DNA of 64,000 nt from NCBI GenBank assembly GCA_040285825.1, contig JAUPSS010000004.1, positions 3,541,658-3,605,657 on the forward strand, given 5' to 3'. The stretch is from Eukaryota sp. TZLM1-RC. Its lineage: Eukaryota > Metamonada: BaSk clade. The notes beneath the pieces were generated by a model, which was not told the DNA's origin, did not search any database, and saw only the letters and a list, made by a program, of their open reading frames with translations. Made by a program: the position numbers and the translations under genes. Shown piece by piece: positions 7,102 to 17,739 of this stretch; within the stretch, counting starts at the first letter, position 1, and every line of letters starts with the position of its first letter.

Positions 7102-9872
7102 ATGCGACGAAACAGAAACATTTCATTAGGAGGGAGGGGTCGTCCCAAGTCTATAAGCTTAGTTGAAGCCAGGCGTCTCAGGGAACGCCGTTTTATTACG
7201 TCTAGCACAGACGTTATTCACAGAAACCTCACCAGAACCTTCATTCAAAGACAGTGTCTAGTCTATGTTCATCTCACCTCTTTTTGCTATCACCTTCATC
7301 AGTTATACAACATGCCCCACTGACACTCCTCATCTCTCCTTATTCCATCCATAGAAGCACCGTGTCTGGGTTTTTATCCCGGCTGTTTGCTATATTGGAT
7401 TCAGATCACTCTATATTCATCAGCTTATCGACCTTGGTTCAACATAGACTCATTTTACTTGCTTCGTCCCTAACCCCTTCCCCTCCTTTCTCAGCTTGCA
7501 TTTTTCATTCTCCTGTCTTTGATTCTTTCTCTGATCGTTTTGTTTCTCATTATAGTAACAAGATTGGACCTTGTCTGAAAAGCAAAATTTTACGAAATAT
7601 TTCCGTGTCGAATACTCCTTCAGTTCAATCATTTTTGATTGATTTTGTTTTAAAGGATCCTGATATTTCTAAATCCAGAGTTAGTTGCACCGTTTTTACC
7701 CACGTTTTGCCAGTAATTTATGTTCAATTACTGCAAAACAAATTTAATTTTTCCTTTTTAAGCTATTGTTTTAATTTTAAAATTGATTTTGAGGATTTAA
7801 CAGCAGATCAGTTGGTAATCAGTTCATTAGTGGTTCTATTTTATGTTTCTAATCTTGATTTCCAAACCAACATTAATGAACTTCGACGATGTTGTTCATT
7901 TCTGTCTCAGTTCAACTGCTTTCAGTCAACTGAAAGCATGCAACAGTTCAAAGTTAAGCAAACACTCTCACAACACTTTTATAGATTAACATTTGACATT
8001 ATAAATAAAGCTATTGATGCAGAAAGAACTAGCACAAAACAATCCCTGTCATTAGTCACTTTTCATTCAACAACATCAACTTCTTCTGCACTAACTGTTG
8101 AAGCATTTCCTGATATCACCTCCTCCTCCACCAGTCTCATCGTTGCTAGTGAAGAGCCAATAGTTGAAAGAAATGGCGAGCTAAGGGAACACACCCTGAG
8201 CTGCTTACCTAACGGCCCGCTTGAACAAGTACTATGTTTGTTGCAATTGTTTGCAAATGTTAGCCATGTTGCTGAGGCTGTCGTTGCCTCCAAAGCGCTG
8301 CTTTATGCTCCCTCCATGTCCAGTAGAGCACCTCTACTCACCATTGCTATGGTACTTAATACTTATTCCAAATCTCTTTCTACTTTTATTGAAATTCCCA
8401 ATTGTCAACCAGAGTCTTTATTCAGGAAGCTCATCACCACTACTGTTGAAGCCTTCCTTTCGCCACTCGATTTGGATATTGATTTCATTCAACAATTGTC
8501 CTCTTCCAGTAAGTTTTTGCTTGAAGTTTACCCAGAATTAGGAGAGAAGACCCAACCATTGTTACTCCTTAATGCTTCACTTAGAGAAGGTCTAGTTGAA
8601 ACCTTTGAACGATATACCATGGACGTTCTAGAAGATCAAACAGAACATGACTTGCAAGAATCAAAGTGGCATTTGTTGCTTAAACTGACACCTCATATAG
8701 TGCCGTTTGAAGTACGTTCTTCTGCTCTGTCTAGGGCATTGTTGAGGTTGTCTTCGCCGCAGTCCAGAACAACTAATCGTATTGATATTCAACGTGATTC
8801 TATCTTAGCTTCTTCAATGGTTCAGTTGCTTCCTCAATGGTCCAGGAGTCCGTTCTCTGCTCTCAATCCGCCTTTTGTTGTCTTCTATGATCAGTTTGAA
8901 CGAAGAGAAGCAGGAGTAGATCAATCAGGGCTTTACCAAGATTTGTGCAGTGCACTGCTTGAATGTCTATTTGAAGGAGCTCATCAGAACAGAACACCTC
9001 CACTCTTTGTTACCAATGAAGATGGAACTTTTCTTCCCAATGCTTCTCAGTATGCAGAGTTAGCAGCTAGTGTGCCCGCAGCTTATACACTGGAAGACAT
9101 CTACTCGTTTGCTGGCTTTTTTGCTGCTTCTCTGATTGTCCGGGGTCAAAGCCTAGGTCGCGCACCTTCCAAAGTCATTATTCATCGTTTATTAGACCGT
9201 CCTTTCAGTGCCTCTGATATCTCCTACATTGATCCAAAACTCTACCATGGCCTTCTCAACCTTCGTTCTCTTGGACAGGATGAGCTGGCGTTTTTGGATC
9301 TCACATTCTCAGTCACTGATCCTCTATCTGGCCGTGATGTCGATCTTGTAACGAATGGTTCTGAGATTGTTGTCACTTCTTCCAATCTTGATTGGTTTAT
9401 CAATGCCAACATCCATTACATTTACTGCCAATACAGCACTGCTATTGATTTCTTTTGCTCTGCATTTACTTCAATTTTACATACAAACTTGTTGTCTTTG
9501 TTTGGTGATTTGGAAATTCAGTCTCTGTTTCGTGGAACAATTAATTTTGATATTGATGAGTTTCTGCGGCATTTGCAAGGGCCAAAGGAAACTGATGCCT
9601 TTCAAATGTTTGCCCAAGCTGTACGTGACCTCACTCAGCGGGATTTGCGACTCTTTCTTCGTTTCTGTACAGGCAGCTCTTTTGTTCCGCTATTGGGTTT
9701 TGGACAAATATCACCCCCAATTACTATCTCCTTTACACCCGAACATGATGGTCTACTTAGGGCCAGTACATGCACCAATGCGGTCCATTGCCCCTCCTTC
9801 CATAATAAGGATGTAGCAATTAGTCGGATAACCACTTCAATTCATGAGGGTTTATCGTTTGAAGAAGCTTGA
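7102..9872 (+). CDS. HECT E3 ubiquitin ligase, UBE3C/Hul5-like
   Basis: It transfers ubiquitin from an E2 through a catalytic Cys thioester to substrates. The C-terminal HECT lobe ends with PLLGFGQISP and LRASTCTNAVHCPSF, where Cys at 9771-9773, 33 residues from the end, is the catalytic position. The first exon (ATG 7102) encodes SLGGRGRPKSISLVEARRLR, like the basic, IQ-proximal start of UBE3C. The main frame is a different one, so a short intron must lie between. The two best fits are 7256-7302 (GTCTAG...CATCAG) and about 7302-7353 (GTTATA...CATAG); both keep the frame. The protein is about 900 residues, somewhat shorter than animal UBE3C. AATAAA follows near 9950. The family is clear; the N-terminal junction is unsure. 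Confidence 0.88.
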
Positions 9873-9996
9873 GTTGGGAGATGTTTATTATCCACTTATT
9901 TTCTCATTTTTGTGGGGACACTGTTCACACAAGGATAGCACTAATTGTAAATAAAGCATCTTATTATTTTTTTGAAATTCATTTTAACTTTATAGT

Positions 9997-10039
9997 GTAT
10001 GTAATTTTGATATTAAATTTATGGGCTTGTCCTAACCAG
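9997..10039 (+). other. Intron-like sequence in an intergenic region
   Basis: GTATGT at 9997 and CCTAACCAG ending at 10039 frame a 43-nt stretch with the 5' site and fused branch/3' site seen in the introns here. No coding exon could be linked to it. It may be a 5' UTR intron of a small transcript, or chance. Confidence 0.25.
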
Positions 10040-10247
10040 GGCAAGAGAGCATTGTGGTGTAATAGAATACTATCAATTTTTCGTCAACCAATCAATTCTG
10101 ATTGTGGCTTGAAAATTGGCAATATAGACAATTGATATACCTCTTTAACTGTGAAGTCTAAAGAGCCTACATGAATATTTTTTCGACATCAAATACACTG
10201 CAGATATTTTTTTATATTATTTTCCACAAACAACCCTGCTTTCAGTG

Positions 10248-10388
10248 ATGAATGAAGATGTTACCAAGAAAAAGGAAGAACTTCAAGGAACAGTGAATCG
10301 TAATTTCTTTATCCTTTATCAATTCATAATCACCTATTAGGTCAACACCCAGCAATCAATATTAGCCATCCAACAATCCCTGGCCTAA
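10248..10388 (+). CDS. Possible tiny spliced gene (30 residues)
   Basis: Not recognised. ATG at 10248 opens a 45-base exon with a charged helix-like start (NEDVTKKKEELQGT). A 48-nt GTGAAT...CTATTAG intron (10293-10340) would join it in frame to 10341-10388 (VNTQQSILAIQQSLA, stop TAA). The spliced product is a short amphipathic helix. A CTTTCAG just before the ATG suggests that this could instead be the 3' end of a longer spliced gene. Weak evidence only. Confidence 0.25.
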
Positions 10389-10598
10389 ATTCTAATGGAT
10401 TGAAGACTTAAAAGTTTGTATGTCAATCTCTGTAATTTAGTTCAGTTTTGTTTGACATATTAGTGATAAATAATTTTCCCTTGAAAAATACAGGAAGCGA
10501 AAAATGACTTTATTTCTACTTTAATTATTTCAAAACAGAGGAAAAAACAGTGTCAACCATTTACAATAAAACCCCAACGAAAAAATCCCAAACCCCAA

Positions 10599-10618
10599 CC
10601 CTAACCCTAACCCTAACC
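10599..10618. repeat. Interstitial telomere-like repeat (CCCTAA)3
   Basis: Three perfect CCCTAA units plus CC, preceded by degenerate AACCCC words, a few bases beyond the TM2D stop codon. In the sense of that gene it reads (TTAGGG)3, so it would lie in the 3' UTR. Confidence 0.9.
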
Positions 10619-10624
10619 AAGTCC

Positions 10625-11209
10625 TCAAAATCCAGAACCATCTGCTGGACGAAGGTATCCAACCAAAATAAGGATGAAATCCAAGGCAGTCCATACACCA
10701 AGACCTCCTAGTGTAACTCCTTTCGCAATCCCACTCACAGTATGTCCTAAGTAGATTCGATCGATACCAAACCCACCAAAAAACAAAGACATCCAGCTCA
10801 CGGTTGTTCTACTATACTCGAAGGGACGGGAGCATTGCAAGTAGAGAGAAAAACTACGTCCTTCCTCATCAGAAATGCAGATCATATTGTCAGGAACGGT
10901 ACAGTGGTAAAGGACCTCTTCAGGGTCATCTACTCGACAATTGGCGTGACTTGAGTCTAACTTACAATTACATAAATCAGGGTCTGTAAAGAAACAGGGC
11001 TGACAAATATAATCTTTATCAAACTGACGAGGACCATCGCATTCGTATGAAGAAGAAACCTTACAGGACGCAGTGTAATGTTCACCCAATGTACAATTAG
11101 AAAGTGAATCAGTTGGATATTCGCAAGAAAGTTTAGATAGAGATGCAGATTCACAAGGTATAGCGCTTATAAGAGCAGCTAGAGATAGAAGAAGTAGTAC
11201 CAACTTCAT
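10625..11209 (-). CDS. TM2 domain protein, TM2D3-like
   Basis: A 194-residue membrane protein. Residues 1-16 form a signal peptide (KLVLLLLSLAALISA). A Cys-rich extracellular part follows with many spaced cysteines (about residues 19-125). The TM2 domain (about 135-194) has two membrane helices around GGFGIDRIYLGHTVSG, the 'GxDRhYLG' loop of the family, then GGLGVWTALDFILI and GYLRPADGSGF. The GY..PADGS end is specific to TM2D1-3, and the spacing best fits TM2D3 (Drosophila almondex). In animals these act in Notch signalling and endolysosomal function; the role in a protist is unknown. The 3' UTR would carry the telomere-like motif. Confidence 0.85.
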   Translation of the reverse strand: MKLVLLLLSLAALISAIPCESASLSKLSCEYPTDSLSNCTLGEHYTASCKVSSSYECDGPRQFDKDYICQPCFFTDPDLCNCKLDSSHANCRVDDPEEVLYHCTVPDNMICISDEEGRSFSLYLQCSRPFEYSRTTVSWMSLFFGGFGIDRIYLGHTVSGIAKGVTLGGLGVWTALDFILILVGYLRPADGSGF

Positions 11210-12178
11210 TCTTACAGATATTGTCTATAACAAGGATGGAAAATTGGTTCGAGTTGAATTTCTGGTTAAAAATGGTGATCACACAAATATTGATACTAAA
11301 CATATGAAATATAATTCAATATTAATTGATACTATACATGACATACATAGTGGTGCTAGAATGATTCACCTAGACACAACAAGATTACAATAATGCCCTT
11401 TAAAGTGATTACTAAGAATCAAATCTAATACTCCTTACTTGAAGCTAAAACAAAAACTAGACACTTCTCTCTACAACGGTGGGACTCGGAAATGTCAAAA
11501 CCCTATTATAATGATACTGCAACTGTTGTACACAGCCGAAGTGATCAATAGGGAGTGTACTTTACAGGTACTAAAAGAGACCTTGGCATCTCTAACTAGC
11601 AGAAGGCTCTTGATCAGACAAAGGTTTATCAGAGGTCGCCCGTACTCTCGGAGGCATGCCGTCAATCATAGTGTGTTTAATAATTGTCGATATTGTTCAC
11701 CAATATATACACGAAAATGACGTAATTCTTCTATCATATTCTACTTCACAAAATTTAGCATTCGAACACAATAATCTCACTTCATGTTTCTTAACATGAA
11801 GAGGAAAATCCTCTTCCGACACCTTCTTTGAACCATCATCCACTTTGGCTATCTGACTTCTGGCTTAGGAGTAAACTAGTGTATCTCCACCAGTGGCAAG
11901 TGTGTTTACAGCTAACAAATTTGACAAATCATTTGATCTCTATTCCCCAAACTTTTACATGGAAAGAATATGTTTAAATTAGATATCTTCATTGTTTAAC
12001 ATTGGTGGTTTTCACTGGAAATGGATACCTACTCTGAAATGTCAATTTCCAATATATCAACCACATCCACATGTCTAAAATCAACTATAATAATGGTCTG
12101 AGATCAAAATACGTTGGACTTACTGAGGGCTTCTAAAAGGTAGACTTCAATAAGAAAATCAAGTCTCAATCAGCTCAA
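11210..12178. other. Intergenic region without a recognised gene
   Basis: The only longer frame (11439-11720, plus strand) has no recognisable domain and no supporting context. No RNA gene was seen. Confidence 0.4.
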
Positions 12179-14572
12179 TCATTTTTTCTCCATAAAATCC
12201 TTTAAATTTGGAGTCTTTTCAACAAAATCACCAAATTGCTGTCCAACATTTGCATCAAGAATCTTGCACATCTCTTGTTGATCAAGATTAAAAAAATCTG
12301 ACAAACTGTTGCAGTTATTGTTGGCAAGTGATCCTACAATATCTGATTTAAATTCATCACCGAATAACTTTCCTAAACTATCAATTGAAGAATTAAAACT
12401 GAGGTTAGATTCTTCTTCGGCAAAGTCATGGGCCTCCAACAGATGAGACATCTTTTCTACAGAGGGTTCAGGTAAATTCTTCTTCAGAGAAGACAACAAA
12501 GATGCACCATCCAGAGGACCGAACGACCATGCCAATCGAAGAAATGGAAATCGTAGTAAGAGTGACACCACCCGTGTAATCAATGCAGTTAAAGGCTCGC
12601 TCTCAGAAGAGGATGACTTATTTCCAGACTCAATTAATATAACAGAATGTGTGAAGTGATTAGACATTCTTCTTGCTTGCTTGATCAGGTGACCACTGTT
12701 CAATGAAGAAGACAGGTCGGATAAGGTTTTTCGCTCAACAGCAACATCTGGACTGAGAACATAGTCACCGGTAATGAGAGTTACCGGCACAACTTCGAGT
12801 CCTTTTTCAAAGAGTGCCAAAGGCAGTGAAGAGCGAAATTCTCTCGTATCCACAAGTATCGAACCTTTGCATGACTGACGAGAAAACAAAGGTGGTGGAG
12901 TATGGTAGTCCGCCATAGATTTGAGGTGATTCATTATCTTATTCTCGCGGTCAATAGACGCCGAGTACAGCTCTTGTTCAGGTTTGCCGGCAAATACACA
13001 ATGAACATCAATGCAGTTCTTGCTGTTTTCAGTAGTAGCACAGTAAAGCTCAACATTGCGTAGTGAAGCAATGGTGGGATTAGCAGTGATGATAACTTGA
13101 GGTCGGATTTGACGCAGAAGGGCCACATTGACCTTATGCGCCTGCACAACAAACACAGGAGCAAAAGTTAGAGCGGCTGGTTCAAGAGTTAACTCAGCAC
13201 TGTTGTCCAAAAGCGTACCAATGTCATCTTCCACTATGAGGTCGTCTTCTTTCAAGTCGAAGCCTGCAATAATACTGTCACTAAAGTTCAACAGTCTACT
13301 AACCGTAGACTGTATCTTTGATGGTGGTAAATCATAATAAAGATGCTTTCGGAATTCACGTGGAGTAAAGCCTACTTGATCAGAATCTATTAATTTAAAC
13401 TCAATGAAAGATGATAAGAGACAACGGGAAATGTCTGTGTGTTCACTTTGATCATTCAAGAAATCAGAGAGTCGCTTAGACGTTCTCCAATTCCTACAAA
13501 TAACAAGAATAGGAGAGGGAGAGCTTAAAATATCATCTGTACCTAACCCTTGTGTTCGTTGATACCCCTTTAACAAATCATTAACATAGCTTAACAATGG
13601 GGATGACTCTTTGATCAAAACACGACGTCTTAGTACTTCCAGCAACTGAGTTGCACCCTCTAAGAAAGGCCAAAGAGGAGGAGATGCTTCAGTAGAAACA
13701 TGGGAGAGATACAAAGCATCAAGGTGATACCTAATCAGCTCAAACAATGCATCCACACAATTACTATACAAAACCGAATAAAATAGACCCTTAAGCACAC
13801 TCAAATCATAAACAATTGTTGTGGAAGGAAAGCGTGTATTTAGTTCTTCAACACCTTCCCTAAATGATATGTTCCAAGTTGTAACGTCTAAAACCTGGTA
13901 GTTTGAGTTTAGTTTTGAATTAAAATCTGCTAGAACAATAGAAATCATTTGTGATATCAAATCCACTGCCACGTCAGCATCACCTGATAAGGGAACTACA
14001 GAAAGATTGGTGACTGGAACCAGAGAATCTAATGTATTACGAACAACTTCATCATTATGGGACTTTATTATTAACTTAGTGACAGGAACAGAAGTGGAAA
14101 AAGTTGAATACTGAAATGAATAAACATTAGAGGTTAATGCTTTGATAAACACTTTCGGGTTCTTGTCTATTACTAAGCGAAGAGCGAAAGCAGCAGGGTG
14201 TTCTCGTGAGCATTTGTGGGCTTGGCAAATGACAAGACAGCCTATAAATGAAGCATTGAGGCGATTGAGGAGCAGGTCAGTTGAAAAAGTACGACTAGAA
14301 AGTGAAACCAACCCAGGTCTGTTGTAAATAGCCGTGCGAGAGGCAATATCACATCCTTCAGCAATTACAGAGAGATTTGGCAGGCGAAATGAAGAAGAAG
14401 GTAAAGTGAAGTTATGAGGTGCATCCAAGACAACTACCAGAGATTTAAGACGTCGGGAAGCAAGACGAAGAAGTGACTCAAGGATAGTCGGTTCATCCAA
14501 ACCAGGACTGATAACACAACCCACCTTAGGAGTAGTCCAGAGTTGAGTAAGGAGTTGAGCTTGGAGCTCCAT
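12179..14572 (-). CDS. XPF/ERCC4 structure-specific DNA endonuclease
   Basis: A 797-residue protein from ATG 14572 (MELQAQLLTQL); the frame reaches a little further up without an ATG. XPF with ERCC1 cuts the 5' side of bubbles and flaps in nucleotide excision and crosslink repair. The N-terminal two-thirds is a degenerate SF2 helicase-like region lacking a classic Walker A, as in XPF. The nuclease (about 590-720) has the ERCC4 signature GDYVLSPDVAVERKTLSDL near residues 602-620. The last about 100 residues match a helix-hairpin-helix (FKSDIVGSLANNNCNSLSDF). The length is somewhat below the roughly 900 residues of animal XPF. A retroelement fragment begins only 87 bp upstream of the ATG. Confidence 0.93.
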   Translation of the reverse strand: MELQAQLLTQLWTTPKVGCVISPGLDEPTILESLLRLASRRLKSLVVVLDAPHNFTLPSSSFRLPNLSVIAEGCDIASRTAIYNRPGLVSLSSRTFSTDLLLNRLNASFIGCLVICQAHKCSREHPAAFALRLVIDKNPKVFIKALTSNVYSFQYSTFSTSVPVTKLIIKSHNDEVVRNTLDSLVPVTNLSVVPLSGDADVAVDLISQMISIVLADFNSKLNSNYQVLDVTTWNISFREGVEELNTRFPSTTIVYDLSVLKGLFYSVLYSNCVDALFELIRYHLDALYLSHVSTEASPPLWPFLEGATQLLEVLRRRVLIKESSPLLSYVNDLLKGYQRTQGLGTDDILSSPSPILVICRNWRTSKRLSDFLNDQSEHTDISRCLLSSFIEFKLIDSDQVGFTPREFRKHLYYDLPPSKIQSTVSRLLNFSDSIIAGFDLKEDDLIVEDDIGTLLDNSAELTLEPAALTFAPVFVVQAHKVNVALLRQIRPQVIITANPTIASLRNVELYCATTENSKNCIDVHCVFAGKPEQELYSASIDRENKIMNHLKSMADYHTPPPLFSRQSCKGSILVDTREFRSSLPLALFEKGLEVVPVTLITGDYVLSPDVAVERKTLSDLSSSLNSGHLIKQARRMSNHFTHSVILIESGNKSSSSESEPLTALITRVVSLLLRFPFLRLAWSFGPLDGASLLSSLKKNLPEPSVEKMSHLLEAHDFAEEESNLSFNSSIDSLGKLFGDEFKSDIVGSLANNNCNSLSDFFNLDQQEMCKILDANVGQQFGDFVEKTPNLKDFMEKK

Positions 14573-14659
14573 TTGTTGAGATGATGTCCAAAACAATGGA
14601 ATAAGTGTCCTTTTTCCACTAATTTAGAGGGACTGAGTTTTTGAGAAGTGGAAGATTTT

Positions 14660-15631
14660 TTTCTCAATACCATTTTTTCTCTTCGAACATTACAGAAACG
14701 ATTGACTGGAATGTATGAAAAAGATTTTTATAATAATATATGCATTTCGGCTGTTTCAACTCAAGATCTTCATTCATTGTTATTGGAAAAGGTGTTTCTG
14801 AAAATAAAACAACAGATTCATCACTTTTTGTAACCATTGTACCACGAAGATTTGGACTGTGTGCCACTAATGAAGCATTTGTAACAAAAATGAAAATTAT
14901 ATTTGAATATCCCCATTAATTAATTATTATCAAAAGAAAAATGTATTTGTTCGAATTCACCTCAACTCACTTTGCGCCATGCTCTGAATTGCTCTAAATT
15001 GATAACTTATCGTTCTTCATTACATGCTGCTGTTAGAGACACTGTTTTCAATATGGCACAAACTGCAAGAATATCGTGTATCAAAGAGCCCCTGCTGAAG
15101 GAAACACTTTCTCTGAAGAATTTTGGTTCTGATGATAGAGGTGATGTATACTGTGATTGTATTGAGAACTCTGATGCTGTTGTTGACTTTGTCTCATGTA
15201 ATGTTGCAAATGATACTTTGGTTCACAGAAGAAAACTTAATCCTGTGACTGCTCTTGATTTTAAAGCAAAAGAGAAACATAGAAAATATGACAAAGATAT
15301 TGAAGAGGCTAATGTCGATAGAAATACACAGCTGGTTTTTATTGCTTTTCCATTTTCGATAAATGGAAGATTATCAGATGAAGCAGAAACTTTTTTGAAT
15401 GACTTCCAAAAAATGGTGCAAGAAAAAACTATAAAAGATTTGAAATTTTTTATGGCGTTCACGGATTCAATTTGCCATTATTAATACATTACCTCGGTTT
15501 TTCAATCAAATAGGAGAAGCTCTAGCTAGACAGCAAGCAGATCAAGATGTTGTAGAGGAAATCTTGGTTCAATGATAGTCATCCCATTAGTTATGAGATA
15601 ATTTAATTAAGTCTGCAAACTCAATAAATAC
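14660..15631 (+). mobile_element. Element B copy 1, 5'-truncated non-LTR retrotransposon
   Basis: Only the C-terminal third of the element B protein remains. The LRTLQKRLTGMYEK part is followed by a damaged Cys/His knuckle region, LRHALNCSKLITYRSSLH, then the endonuclease-like stretch RGDVYCDCIENSDAVVDFV. Frames are broken near 14830-14970 and again near 15440. The copy is flanked by an 8-bp duplication AAGATTTT (14652-14659 and 15632-15639), and its 3' end is A-rich (AATAAATAC), as for target-primed integration. Confidence 0.8.
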
Positions 15632-15928
15632 AAGATTTTCTTTGAACCACGGTCAACCTTGACTCTCTGCAGGTATTTGTTATGTCTGGCAACCTCTGTC
15701 CTGTATCTTAACAACTGACTGAAATAATGATCACCATGGGTAATTACTGTTCTTTCTCCGATTTATGTAATTAATTACATCATTTAGTAAAATGTGCAGT
15801 GAAATGACTGGTTACAATACAAAAATTTACTTGATCAAGGAATTTAACTATTACATCCAATGAGTGCAAAGTATAATAATCAATGATCAATGTCATATTA
15901 AACTCAAACAATATGACGCTGATCATCA

Positions 15929-16189
15929 TTAGCTGTCTATGCTGATTGAACTACCTCCTAGAATCTGTAAGTTTGCAATCGATTCTTCCTTACCGGACAA
16001 CCGAATCCTTGTTACAATAGAGATACACTTCACAGTTTGTTTTATCATAAAGTTCAAAAAACAATTATAGTACGCGTTTATGTTTTTAATAAAAATCAAA
16101 AACAAAATAACAGAAAGGTGTGCTTCACAAATTAGTGCTCTCACAGCACGAGGAGACTTGAGCAAGCTATTTGATAATGATTTGGCCAT
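15929..16189 (-). CDS. Small hypothetical membrane protein
   Basis: Not recognised. An 86-residue frame from ATG 16189, 51 bp from and divergent to Cbf5, so the two could share a promoter. It begins with a basic-polar start (MAKSLSNSLLKSPRAVRAL), has a hydrophobic stretch (LSVILFLIFIKNINAYYN, about residues 25-43) and ends with a polar tail (GKEESIANLQILGGSSIS). No intron was found. It could be a chance frame or one exon of something larger. Confidence 0.35.
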   Translation of the reverse strand: MAKSLSNSLLKSPRAVRALICEAHLSVILFLIFIKNINAYYNCFLNFMIKQTVKCISIVTRIRLSGKEESIANLQILGGSSISIDS

Positions 16190-16240
16190 TTGATTTTTTT
16201 TTAAAAATTTAGGTTATTAGGTTGATAATACCAACAACCA

Positions 16241-17660
16241 ATGACAGACTCTCTTCCAGCAAATGCTCCTCCTGCCGAAGATGTAAAGCCCAAGGACTAC
16301 CCTCTCCTTCTCAAAGATTTTGACAAGATGGTTGTCAAATCTAATTCTTACACCCCTATTCAAGCTGGATGGTCTCCCCTTAAACGTCCCTTAAATGAGT
16401 ATATCCATTACGGTATCATCAATCTTGATAAGCCAGCAAATCCCTCATCTCACGAAGTCGTTGCTTGGGAATGTTCATTTTCATCCTCTCTAACCCAAGA
16501 TTAAACGCATCCTCAAGTGTGACAAAACCGGCCACAGCGGTACCCTTGATCCCAAAGTTACTGGTTGCCTTATTGTATGCCTAGATCGTGCCACACGCCT
16601 AGTCAAATCGCAGCAAGGTGCCGGTAAGGAGTATGTCTGCATTCTCAAGCTCCATGAAAAGGAAGAAGACAAGTCCAAGCTTGACTCGGCCATGCAGACT
16701 CTTACTGGAACCCTTTTTCAAATGCCTCCCCTTATATCAGCTGTCAAGAGGCAGCTGCGTCTCCGTACTATTTATGAATCCAAACTCATTGAATACGACA
16801 CTGAAAACCAAATGGCTCTCTTCTGGGCTTCTTGCCAAGCTGGTACATATATGAGAACTCTCTGTGTTCATTTAGGCCTCCTTATTGGTGGTGGTGGTCA
16901 TATGCAAGAACTCCGAAGGGTAAGATCTGGTCATATGACGGAAAAAGACAATTTGGTTTCTATGTTTGACCTAAAGGATGCTCAGTATCTCTACGAAGCC
17001 AAGGGTGATGAAACCTATCTTCGCAAAGTTATTCAACCATTAGAAAGTCTGCTAGTAGGTTATAAAAGAATCATCGTCAAAGATTCCGCCGTCAATGCTC
17101 TTTGTTATGGCGCCAAACTGATGATCCCTGGAGTTTTGCGCTTTGATGCTGGTATTGATGCTGGCGATGAATGTGTCTTAGTCTCAACTAAGGGTGAAGC
17201 TATTGCTTTGGCTATCTGTCAAATGACTGCAGCTGTAATTTGCTCTGTTGATCACGGAATTGTGGCCAAAACCAAGAGGGTGATCATGGACAGGAACACT
17301 TATCCGAAGCAATGGGGTTTAGGTCCAAGAGCTATACAAAAGAAAAAGTTGATTCAAGAAGGAAAGCTTGATAAGTTTGGTAAACCTAACGAAAAGACTC
17401 CTAGTGAATGGACAAATGGTTATAAATACTTGAATAATGAGGGTGATAACCCTACACCTACTGTGGAAGCTGTATCAATGGAACAGGCTGTTGTAGAGAC
17501 TGATAATTTTACTGAGGTGGTGGCTAGTGAGGAAAAGATAGAGAAAAAGGAGAAGAAAGAAAAGAAGGAAAAGAAGGAAAAGAAAGACAAAAAGGAAAAG
17601 AAAGAGAAGAGAAAGAGAAGAGCTGAAAGTGAAGAAGTCACCAAAAAAGCAAATGTTTAG
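16241..17660 (+). CDS. CBF5: Dyskerin/Cbf5, H/ACA RNP pseudouridine synthase
   Basis: The catalytic subunit of H/ACA ribonucleoproteins, which converts uridine to pseudouridine in rRNA and snRNA in the nucleolus. The exons 16241-16468 and 16500-17660 give 462 residues. The dyskerin-like N-terminus ([20 protein letters not shown]) leads to the TruB domain; [12 protein letters not shown] holds the catalytic Asp (about D93). [20 protein letters not shown] and [10 protein letters not shown] follow. A PUA domain (about 255-330, [13 protein letters not shown] to [13 protein letters not shown]) is followed by WGLGPRA. The tail is rich in KEKK repeats, as in nucleolar dyskerins. The family is highly conserved, so the splice is well fixed. 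Confidence 0.97.
16469..16499 (+). other. 31-nt intron of CBF5 with GA...AG ends
   Basis: Removing 16469-16499 joins ...EVVAW to IKRILK, the invariant dyskerin order. The intron begins GAATGT, not GTATGT, and ends TCTCTAACCCAAG, with a CTAAC branch-like motif close to the AG. No GT within reach keeps the frame. The 5' GA is either a rare non-canonical site or a sequencing or allelic change. Confidence 0.8.
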
Positions 17661-17739
17661 TTTTTAGTTTATTATTATAGTTTGATATTTAATAATTTGA
17701 TAAATTCATTAGATTTATTGTATTTTTAAATATTTGTAA

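Noticed and set aside
11439-11720. 93-residue plus-strand frame
   Set aside because: No domain, no conserved neighbour and no start context; left as intergenic.
17420-17644. Phe/Ser-rich minus-strand frame
   Set aside because: It is the complement of the Lys/Glu-rich CBF5 tail.
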